Of a stretch of 64,000 bases of DNA, positions 55,866 through 64,000 are shown piece by piece. How positions within the stretch are numbered: the first letter of the stretch is position 1; every line of letters begins with the position of its first letter. The position numbers and the translations under genes are program-made. Source of the stretch: Eledone cirrhosa. Lineage: Eukaryota; Mollusca; Cephalopoda; Octopoda; Eledonidae. The stretch is taken from the NCBI GenBank assembly GCA_964016885.1, contig OZ024744.1:70561475-70625474 (forward strand), written 5' to 3'. The notes under the pieces were generated by a model. That model ran no database searches, was not told where the DNA came from, and was given only the letters and a program-made list of their open reading frames with translations.

Positions 55866-56213
55866 CTAGTTCAGTTTGTACTTAGCGAAGGTTTTTAGAA
55901 CATGTTTGCAATTAAATATCCTATTATGCCAGGAATTTACAAGGTCCTTTCTGGTCGCTATTTCAATTACCTCCTCCAAACATAGTTCAAACGAGCGTCT
56001 TTCATTCCAGTATGGATGGGCAAATTTTAGCACAGACCATTGTAGTGTGTATTCAATATTAGCGGACTTCAGATCCCCAACTTTTTTCGCCAGGGCCATA
56101 GATCTAGCCAAACTGGGGTTTTTAAATGTGTGAGTGTGCAAATACCATCTTTTCTTGAAAATATTCGAAGTGGAAACCACATATTTATATATCCCCAGTT
56201 TAGATTTTACCAC
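55866..56213 (-). pseudogene. GIY-YIG nuclease C-terminal half, Penelope-like
   Basis: 115-residue frame reading FKKRWYLHTHTFKN (the FKxR-H-F motif with Arg present), then LKSANIEYTLQWSVL and LCLEEVIEIATRKDLVNSW, ending near a normal stop. This is the second half of the nuclease domain; the GIY and YIG strands are missing upstream. It is another lineage than the 4.3 kb copy. Confidence 0.6.
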
Positions 56214-57216
56214 ACATTGTTAAATGATATTTTTGTACAAGCATTTACCCGATAGAGGACAATTGGTGGGATTTCTGTATACATGTGCTTCTCCTTGTGC
56301 CTCGCCCACCTTTTTTTTTGGTATATTCTTTGCTTTATTTTTTTTGCTTTTTTTCCCTTTTGTTTAATTTTTTCCCCTCTCCATTTTTCCTTCTCCAATA
56401 ACTTCCACAAATTATTGATGCACTGGAGTGAGACATATTGTCTTTAATGCGTTGAAATGTCCATGACCTCCAGCAGACTACTGAAGAATAAACTGTCCCC
56501 CCCCCCCCCCGTTTGTGCTTTCCTTTTATTTCTAAACACAATATATATATATATATAGTGAAAAATGGAACGGGAACAAAACAAAGAGGCAGTACGAACA
56601 AAGGTTTATTAGTTTCACGCTCTAGAGAGTGGGGGGGGGGGCGTTTCGGGCATAAGCCCTTCTTCAGGAGAGAAGTGGGTGGGAAGAGAGTTCCGAGGGT
56701 GTGTAGGGGAGTGGAGGAGAGACATTTAGAAAAAAAGTGGGGGGGGGGGAAACACGGTGGAAGGGGTACAAATAAAAATTAAAAAAATAAAAATAAAAAT
56801 AAACATGAAGGGTGTAGGGGTGGTGGCGGGTGGAATGGGGGAGAGGGAGGCGGGGAGGGCTGAAGGTGGTGTATGTGTGTAGGTGTACGTGTGTGTGTGT
56901 GAATGTGAGAGTTGGGGGAAGAACGAGGTTCCATGTTCAGGTAAAGGTGTGTGTGTGAGGTGGGGTGTAGGTCGGTGTGTGTGCGCGTGTGGATGGAGGG
57001 AGGATTCCGGAGGCTGAGTGTGTATATATGTGGGGGTATGCACGTGTGTGTGGTGTTTATACGTTTTGTGGATGTAGGTGGCGTGGAGAAATACATGTAT
57101 ATATACACCACTAACAACTACATGCATACATTCCTTCCATATATATGTGTGTATATTCATCACCATCAGTTTATGTTCTCTTTGGAGAGGTTGTCACAGT
57201 CCGAGACTAGAAAGAT

Positions 57217-57243
<27 letters not shown>
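56214..57243. other. no gene seen; homopolymers and GT-rich DNA
   Basis: T-rich (56300-56400), 13-C (56497), 11-G (56632) and GT-rich (56870-57100). A CTGAAGA...GAAAC pair at 56644-56667 (minus) is discussed under rejected. Confidence 0.5.
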
Positions 57244-57252
<9 letters not shown>

Positions 57253-57303
57253 CAAAGGACCGTGACAAATGGAGAGATGCTGTGCTGAATAGTAGTTATA
57301 GTA

Positions 57304-57343
<40 letters not shown>
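57244..57343 (+). pseudogene. tiny 3' end of an RTE-type LINE with (TAC)n tail
   Basis: Encodes KDRDKWRDAVLN, the extreme C-terminus also seen at 45394, followed by TAGTTATAG and a (CTA)n tail. Confidence 0.5.
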
Positions 57344-57599
57344 ACATTGTTATTGGGGTTGGTTATTTGTATTAAAGATGAGTTACAATATTGGAGTAAC
57401 TCTAAATATGACTAGGTCTCCAGGCGACCATACAGACTTTCTTCTTTATTTCAAATACGGAAAGCCAACACCAATTCACCTCCCACCTCTCCCAAAGTAT
57501 TCATCTTCCTTTCCCTCATATGGTAAGCTCTAAAACTTCAGAGCTGCCACCATCAATGTTAGATATGAGGAAAGGAAGATGAGGAGAGATTGTAGTGAT

Positions 57600-58820
57600 G
57601 CTAAAATGAAAGAAAGTGTATGACTGTAGTGAACAAGAGACTAGATGGAGTGGAACGTCAGCTACTCATTGTGGGCAAATTTTTCTGGATGTATAATGAA
57701 AATGGTCTGGGTGGAGTAGGTATTATGTTAGCTGAAAAATGGATAGATAAGGTAGTTGCTGTAAATGTTGTGAATGACAGAATAATTAAACTTAGACTAG
57801 TCCTAAATAGAATAATTGTAACAGTTATATCTGCTTATGCACCTCAATTTGGACTGTCAGATGAACTAAAAGAACTGTCAGATGAACTTTAAAGATCCTT
57901 AATGCATACTACTTCCCTAATGAAAGACAAGCATAGAAAGAATGACAGAATGAGGGAAGCAGATAATATTACCAGGATGCTAGGAGAGAAGGTAGTCAAC
58001 AAGTATACTTGCAGGGAAATGGAAAATAAAAAATGTATGCATGTTTTGTGTCATAAGAACTAAAAAGCAGGAAGTATTCAGTGATGTAATTGAGAAGTGT
58101 ATCTGATATGATAATGGCATACTTGCCTTCACCAATGCCGAAAAGAAAGTAGTACAGAAGTGCCATTATGAAAAACTACTGAATGAGAAGAATGCATAGG
58201 AGGAAGATAGTCTACTCCAAGTGGACCCAACAGAGGGGCTAGCCATACAAGTCAGCAGCAGCATAGTAAGGCATTTAATGATATAAAGACAGACAAAGCA
58301 GCTGAACCATCGCATATGGTGGATATGGTGGGTCACAACTTAACCACCAGTATTGCAAATCAAGTAATACAGAATGGTGTCATACCCAATGACTGGCATA
58401 GCAGCATCATTGTTAACTGCTACAAAGGCAAAGGAGATGCATTTGACAGCGAAAACTATAGAGGCATCAAGTTGATGGACCAGGTCATGAAGATCACCGA
58501 AAGAGTTATAGCACAGCTAATTAGAGACTGAGTTAACCTAGATGAGATGCAGTTTGGATTTATTTCCCTGTGAGGCAACTAGCTAAAAGTAAGCCCTTCT
58601 ACTAAGAGAGAAGTCTGCACTGGTTTGTACATGTGATGTGTTTGAAGGATGGCAGGTGCATAAGGAAGTACAGGGCTCTCAAAGTTGATAGAAAGTGTGG
58701 AAAAGTTAAGGCCAGAAAAACTTGAAACGATGTGGTCAAGATTGACCTCATGAAACTGAATCTCACAAAGGAGATGATATTGGACTGAGTCAAATGGAGA
58801 TATGTCATACTGCAGAAGAT
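57600..58820 (+). pseudogene. RTE-type LINE, internally deleted
   Basis: 57620-57892 carries endonuclease blocks (GGVGIMLAEKWIDKVV, VTVISAYAPQFGLSDE). 58316-58531 carries RT blocks (SIIVNCYKGKGDAFDSENYR, LMDQVMKITERVI). The region to 58800 in other frames carries RW-VHVMCLKDG and KVDLKLNL-like C-terminal blocks. The catalytic FADD part is deleted. Confidence 0.7.
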
Positions 58821-59504
58821 TGCCTCCTCACCCAGGTTGGATAAAACATAACCAGTCTTCCTCCTTATCCACCTAGGCCTACCTCCCATTCATATCCCTG
58901 ATTCCTCCTCCCTCACCCAATCAGACCAACATGGAAAGACAGATGCACCTTCAGCAGGGCACTGCCAGATGTCGCCCTCTTTTGTTCAAGACTACCTCTG
59001 TAGTCCATTACTCACTACCCCACTCATACCCCTAATTTCCCCACCCTCTTCTTTGACCAAACCTACCAAAATGGAATGTAGGAAGTCACCCTTTCCATTC
59101 CCCAAGTGTACCTCCAGACATCACTATAAGGTCACTTCTGTCAATTATCTTCCTTGGTAAGAAATATGTAGACCCCCTCACAGAACCTTTCTAACCTTGC
59201 CAAGGACATCACAACATCACATAAGTCACCAATTTTAAGGCCATTCTGCAAACAACATGCATCCCCGCCCCTCACTATAATCTTCCTTGTTCCTATCACT
59301 CCTTCCCAACCAGGCAAACTCTATAGAGCATAAACAAGTCAGAAAGATGGATATATCCTCTGACCTATTTTCTGTCAGGCGTAAACACCTCTGACCTGTG
59401 TTTAGCCTCTCCCAAGGGGTTAGTCTCCTGAGCGTAAACAAATTACCACGGCTTGTCCCAGAGGCGGGAAAGCTCAGATTCGGTTTCAAATCTTCGCCGC
59501 CGTT
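58821..59504. other. no gene seen
   Basis: C-richer unique sequence. The frame at 59235-59516 shows no recognised motif. Confidence 0.5.
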
Positions 59505-59850
59505 ATAACACAACAAAAAGCACCCAGTCCTCCCTGTAAGGTGGTAGTGCTAGTGCCATGACAAAAAGTACCGAGTTCACCTTGTATGGTAGGAATGCTG
59601 GTGACACAACAAAAAGCACCCAGTGCATCATATAAGGTAGTAGGGTTGATGCCACAACAAAAAGTACCTAGTCCACCCTGTAAGATGGCTGGCAATAAGA
59701 AGGGCATCCAGCCATAGAAAAACCAAAAATCAGATTGTACAAGCAAGGTATGGTCACCTGACCTCTCTAACTTCATATCATGACAACCCATTTAACCCAT
59801 GCAAGCATGGAAAATAGATGTTAAACATGGTGTTGATAATGATGATTACA
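59505..59850 (+). repeat. cephalopod SINE with expanded 48-bp units
   Basis: At least four diverged units of AAAAAGCACCCAGT-CACC-TGTAAG. Then GAAGGGCATCCAGCCATAG and a (GAT)n-like tail. Confidence 0.82.
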
Positions 59851-60025
59851 CACAAATACACACACATATATCATCATAATTATACATAGAGGTGTCCTAC
59901 CAAAATGTATATACACTTTGATTACCTGTACAGGAATACAGGAAATATTAGAATGTACAGCCTTTGTGCATACATTTTTCTATATACATATATACACACA
60001 CATACATATATATATTCACACACAA

Positions 60026-60058
<33 letters not shown>

Positions 60059-60662
60059 TATATATACATACTTTTTATTTATACACACACATATATGTAT
60101 ATATACACATATATGGATTTTTATATACACACAAGTATATTTATACACATAAGTTTATATACATACATGTATACACACATATATATATATACATGTATTT
60201 CTATATACATACATATATTTATATATACAATATATATACACACACGTATCTCTCTCTATATATACACACACACTCATATATTTATTGATGAGGAAAGGCT
60301 TCATACATATAGCAGAGTCGTATGCATTATACGTAAATAGGGTGATTGGAACTTGAGTTTCACCGAAGCCAACCGCTAATTCGTCCAGCCGGGATGAGTT
60401 AGTTGTCGACTTCGGTGAAACGTCAGTACCGGTAACCCAAGATACATATGATATATGTGTGTGTTTATGTATATAGACAGATAAACAAATAGACATACAA
60501 AGATGGTGAAAGTGAGTAAAATAGAGAGAAAGAGTGTGTGAGTTTTAAAGATTCATTCACCCCCATTCCTTCACACTGACTTTCACTCGAGTGAGTGCTC
60601 GCGATCATAACGCCCTCTCGCGTCAAGTCACGTCACACGAAATGTATATTGCGCATTAGAAA
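59851..60662. other. low complexity, one hairpin, then CpG-richer upstream region
   Basis: ACACATATAT DNA to about 60340. A hairpin with arms GTTTCACCGAAG (60357-60368) and CTTCGGTGAAAC (60410-60421). From 60560 the sequence is richer in CpG. Confidence 0.55.
60575..60662 (+). promoter_or_regulatory. possible promoter or 5' UTR of the candidate gene
   Basis: Contains CTCGCGATCATAACGCCCTC and AAGTCACGTCACACG, unusually CpG-dense for this window, with a CRE-like TCACGTCA. No TATA box at a fitting distance. Inferred only from position before the ATG. Confidence 0.35.
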
Positions 60663-60749
60663 ATGGCGGATACTTCCCATTTTGGGAAGAAATCAGCTAC
60701 AAAGATAAGAATTTCTACCGCCCTGGGACCTGATACAGCACGTAATCGG
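60663..60749 (+). CDS. candidate first coding exon of a host gene
   Basis: ATG at 60663 in context AAAATGGCG. 29 codons, starting MADTSHFGKK and ending DTARNR, are followed exactly by a consensus splice donor (CGG|GTAAGT) at 60750. Codon use is balanced and the segment is not repeat-like. I do not recognise the protein. No acceptor or second exon is evident in the remaining 3 kb, which would be intron. Could be chance, but ATG context, frame and donor agree. Confidence 0.45.
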
Positions 60750-60982
60750 GTAAGTCCGATTCCAGGATTCTTCACCTATGTATTTATTATGTTTTTATTG
60801 TAATTATTTGTATATTTCCTTTTTGGTTTCTCTTTCTTCATACGTCCTAGCTTGCTCTGTCATCTGGTCTGAATCGTCCCACCAGGCGGACGTGTCCGTA
60901 AATTTACCCCTAATTTTTGGTTGTTTAACTCCCGCCATGTCACCTCCGTTTGAGTAGACAGAGTTCTGACGCATTCCTGTCG

Positions 60983-61820
60983 TGACCACCTCCACATGCC
61001 GTTGCTTTTTACCCGATAAGTGTAGTGTATTTAGAATATTAGCTAATGTGTCCTGTCCGTGTGTCCTTCCTTGTTGTTGTTGTTTAACCCTAGGCCGAAC
61101 TATATTCAGGCTTACAGGTTCATTCGGCTTTCCAGCCGTGGCAACAACCATTCAAGTGTTTTTTTTGTTAAATATAGTATAATCAGAAGTATTTTTAGGT
61201 AATTTGTCGGTGTCCTTCCTTGTTGTTGTTTAACCCGCGGTTCAGCTCCGAGAAAGTAGGTAGTCCCAAGGCTTTCCAGACATGGCCAACACCATACGCA
61301 TCTGTGTTTTACTTGCTAGGTATAGTGCATCCTGGAGGATATTAGCTAATGAGCACTTCCTTGTTTTTTAACACCAGGTCAGGTTAGTCGATTTTTTTGT
61401 TCTGCTTGACAGTCTCTTAAGACGTTCCAGATGTGGCCATCACGCTTTCCGGAACTTTTTTTCTTTTTCGCTTTAGTGCATCTAGGAGTATAATAGCTAA
61501 TGTGCACTGTCAGGTTACCCGAGTTGTGTTCTAGTTGACAGTGTCTAAAGACGTTCCAGATGTGGCCATCACCATTTCCGGAACTTTTTATTTCCTTACT
61601 AACTATATTGTATTTAGAAGTATATTAACTATTACGACCTGTCCTTCCGTGTTGTTGTTTAATCATAGGTCAGGTAAGTTCGGTTCGGGCGATCAGACGT
61701 GAGGGTTGTACCAGCGGCGGCAGACCTTCGTTTCAGCCCCTCCGCCCATTTTTTTCAAAGCATAGTATATCTTCGACTACATTATTTAATGTCCTTCACT
61801 GTTGTTATTTAGCCCTAGGT
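60983..61820 (+). repeat. minisatellite of about 145-bp units
   Basis: Five to six diverged units containing CCTTCCTTGTTGTTGTTTAA, TAGGTCAGGTTAGT, TTCCAGATGTGGCCATCACC and AGTATATTAGCTAATGTG. Lies in the putative first intron. The minus-strand frame at 60804-61151 is not supported as a gene. Confidence 0.75.
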
Positions 61821-62561
61821 CGAACTAGCCTGATCTAGGTGACTGCTTATATGTTCGTTTTTAGACCGTGTATATGCTGTGTATGTTATATATATATATA
61901 TAAACACACACATGAATATATATATATGCAAGCAAGGAAAAGCGGACGTAAAATGATGATATATATATATGAGGTGACTGCTTATAGGTTCGTTTTAGAC
62001 AGTATATATGCTGTGTATGTTATATATATGTATATATATATACACACACACATTTATAAATATATATATATGAACGATCACTATATATAAGTGATTATAT
62101 CAATATACATCAACTCTCTCTCCCTCTCATTTATTTAATGAATGTGTATGTATATATAATGTGGGTGTGGATGTGTATTTTGCCACCATGGTGCAAAAGT
62201 GAATATTTGTTTTTATGTGACTAATGTGATTCTTTTACGATGATATATATATATATACGTACGTGTATATATATTTATATATAATATGCGTGTAAGGTGC
62301 AAGGGTCTAAATAAATACGTATATATAGTAATGTGTGTCGAATTTAAAGATATATATATATACTGTATATATTATATTAGTTTAATGAAAATAACTTTTT
62401 GCAGGACTAGTTTTTCTTCCTTGTTGAAGATATATTCTAAAATTTATATAAATTTTGCAATAATGTGTGTGTGTTTGTCTTTCAACTTCGGCCATGCTGG
62501 AGTGGTGGCCTATATATTTATATATAATATATGTGTGCGTGCGTGTGTATTTACACACATG

Positions 62562-62617
<56 letters not shown>

Positions 62618-62671
62618 GTGTGTATTATGTATGTGTATATATATATATAATGTATATGAATTCCTTATTTG

Positions 62672-62710
<39 letters not shown>

Positions 62711-63063
62711 GCATTCAGTTATGTCTGAAAATGTTTTCGGAATCAAAAGTAAATATGCAAGTACAAATAAGGAATTCTCCCTTTAACATCTGTCCGTTCG
62801 TTCTATTAGCTTGTCCCAACCAAAACCGTATGTGTGTATTCCTTACTTAAATTTTCTGTTTTCTCTGTATCTGTAAAAACCTGGATTAGACGGGTCGAGA
62901 TTCTGAGACCAAATATGTTGGGATAACCGGGTCTTTCTCATATTTTGGTATGATTTCTACGGGTGGATGTCCTTCATAATGCCAACCACATTACATAGTG
63001 TACAGGTTATATTGTATTTTCGCATCAGCCCTATATCTATTTGTCTATATATGTATAGGTGTT

Positions 63064-63095
<32 letters not shown>

Positions 63096-63148
63096 TGTAT
63101 GTATGTATAATCAATCGTCGTTTTATATATGTTTTCCATGTTTGCATG
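61821..63148. other. no gene seen; TA-rich with short duplications
   Basis: A 50-bp direct repeat (GGTGACTGCTTAT...ATGCTGTGTATGTT) at 61836 and 61973. A SINE tail fragment at 61925-61960. A foldback pair GAATTCCTTATTTGTA (about 62658) and its mirror (about 62760). (TA)n at 62570-62610. A GTATGTATGTAT tract at 63067-63107. Confidence 0.55.
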
Positions 63149-63750
63149 GGTTAAATCAGTGGTTCCCAACCTTTTGTGTCCCATGTCCCACCTCAACATC
63201 TCAAATATTTTTATGCTCCACTTTGATATAAAAACAGCGATGATCAACTACAAAGTGTAAACAAATTGACGTATGGGTGGTGTCAGATGTACAATAACGT
63301 GTGGATGAGATAAGACAGGAGTTTTCGACCATAATTTGTTCTAAATTTGTCTTGGTGTAAAATTAATAAGGAAAAATCTGAAGTTTGTTCTCATTAACAT
63401 CATTTTCAAATTGCCCCCGCCTCTTGTGGGCCGTGCGCCCTATATTGGGAATCACTGGCTTAGATGAATTTTCATGTTTTGAGGCTAAACATGTCAGTTG
63501 ACCACATCTCTCTCATACATCCTGTTCTGGAGTGTGTTTTATGATGGTGCCATCCCTACCATTTGACAGGGTAGATTGGGTGATTTTTGTTTTTATTGTG
63601 GCACTACAATTATCACTTTTAGCATTTTATCGTGGCACCAGCACTATCACTTTACAGTATGGGCCGAGTGCATTTTATCATGGCACTAGCACTATCACTT
63701 TACAGTATGGGCTGAGTGCATTTTATCTGGCACCAGTGGTGCCACATCTC
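63100..63750 (-). repeat. cephalopod SINE split by a MITE, with tandem inner units
   Basis: The 3' side at 63110-63156 (TTTCCATGTTTGCATGGGTT) resumes after 63458 (GATGAATTTTCATG). Units of about 53 bp (CTATCACTTTACAGTATGGG) repeat at 63600-63740. Confidence 0.7.
63157..63457. mobile_element. hAT-like MITE
   Basis: 301 bp with ends CAGTGGTTCCCAA and (reverse) CAGTGATTCCCAA. Flanks GGTTAAAT and GCTTAGAT match at 6 of 8 bases, as expected for an aged 8-bp hAT duplication. No coding region. Nested in the SINE. Confidence 0.75.
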
Positions 63751-64000
63751 AACGTTAGGGCGCTTGTGTTTTTGCTCAGGTTGGGAGGGCAGTGATAGGG
63801 TGTGCGGTGGGATGAGAGCGTTAGGTGCGTAGGTTACTTGCTGATGGGTTGGCCCTAAGGAGAGTGAGTGATGTCTGGGGACATTGTGGGTTTTTCATGC
63901 TGGCATGGTTTGATGAAGAGATGGGATTTGTAAATAAATTATAGTGTGTGAATAGGGTCATAGGTGTGGTCTTGGGGGAGGGGGAGTGTATGAGCAGTGA
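63751..64000. other. no gene seen
   Basis: GT-rich unique-looking sequence to the window end. Confidence 0.5.

Noticed and set aside
56640..56670. Minus-strand CTGAAGA-AGGGC-TTAT-GCCC-GAAAC as a hammerhead
   Set aside because: Core and stem II look good, but the base at the cleavage position would be G and stem I does not pair. At most a decayed relative.
60345..60440. Hairpin with GGGATGA and GTGAAACGTC, resembling a hammerhead
   Set aside because: The core would need CTGATGA but reads GGGATGA, and stem II does not close. Kept only as a plain hairpin.
60804..61151. 115-codon minus-strand frame as a gene
   Set aside because: It partly runs through the 145-bp minisatellite and opposes the better supported exon upstream; no domain recognised.

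Overview
The window is repeat-rich animal DNA, most likely from a coleoid cephalopod (octopus or squid). The main evidence is two abundant short repeat families known from cephalopods. One is a tRNA-like SINE read on the minus strand. The other has a minisatellite-like body and ends in a (GAT)n tail. The window also holds very long (TA)n, (CA)n and (GATA)n arrays and a large load of retroelements. There is no bacterial or viral gene organisation. The only candidate host coding sequence is a short first exon near 60.7 kb.

Layout. 0-3.7 kb: 3' part of a decayed LTR retrotransposon (gag, protease, RT, RNase H, integrase, 3' LTR). 4.3-6.3 kb: a decayed Penelope-like element on the minus strand (RT plus GIY-YIG nuclease). 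6.3-13 kb: foldback repeats, long TA/CA arrays, a Helitron and hammerhead motifs. 13-22.4 kb: a full-length non-LTR retrotransposon of the L1/Tx1 type with two ORFs, followed by three 5'-truncated relatives in the same orientation, each separated by (GATA)n. 22.4-24 kb: hammerhead-bearing foldbacks. 24-28 kb: an internally deleted Helitron with clean termini. 28.25-32.47 kb: a second copy of the LTR element, with both LTRs and a near-matching 5-bp target duplication, inserted into a hammerhead-bearing repeat. 32.5-40 kb: a series of large palindromes, one containing a Merlin/ISXO2-type DNA transposon remnant. 40-60 kb: SINEs, LINE and Penelope fragments, a decayed mariner, two short Helitrons, a piggyBac-like MITE and more hammerheads. 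60.5-64 kb: a CpG-richer stretch with a candidate first exon and perfect splice donor, a 140-150 bp minisatellite in the following putative intron, and a hAT-like MITE nested in a SINE.

The most striking signal is a family of hammerhead self-cleaving ribozyme motifs. I could fold nine by hand with all core residues and three stems, and a few more are weaker or damaged. They share a palindromic stem III, usually 8 nt, and a C-pyrimidine mismatch at the fourth position of stem II. Most sit in inverted (foldback) pairs, not the direct repeats expected of retrozymes. Hammerheads are established in Penelope-like elements and retrozymes; the inverted arrangement and the shared internal mismatch are what look unusual here. 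A second strong signal is the chain of Tx1-type LINEs in GATA repeats, suggesting microsatellite-specific insertion. No coding region in the mobile elements is fully intact; the closest is ORF2 of the full-length LINE. All folds and comparisons were made by eye.
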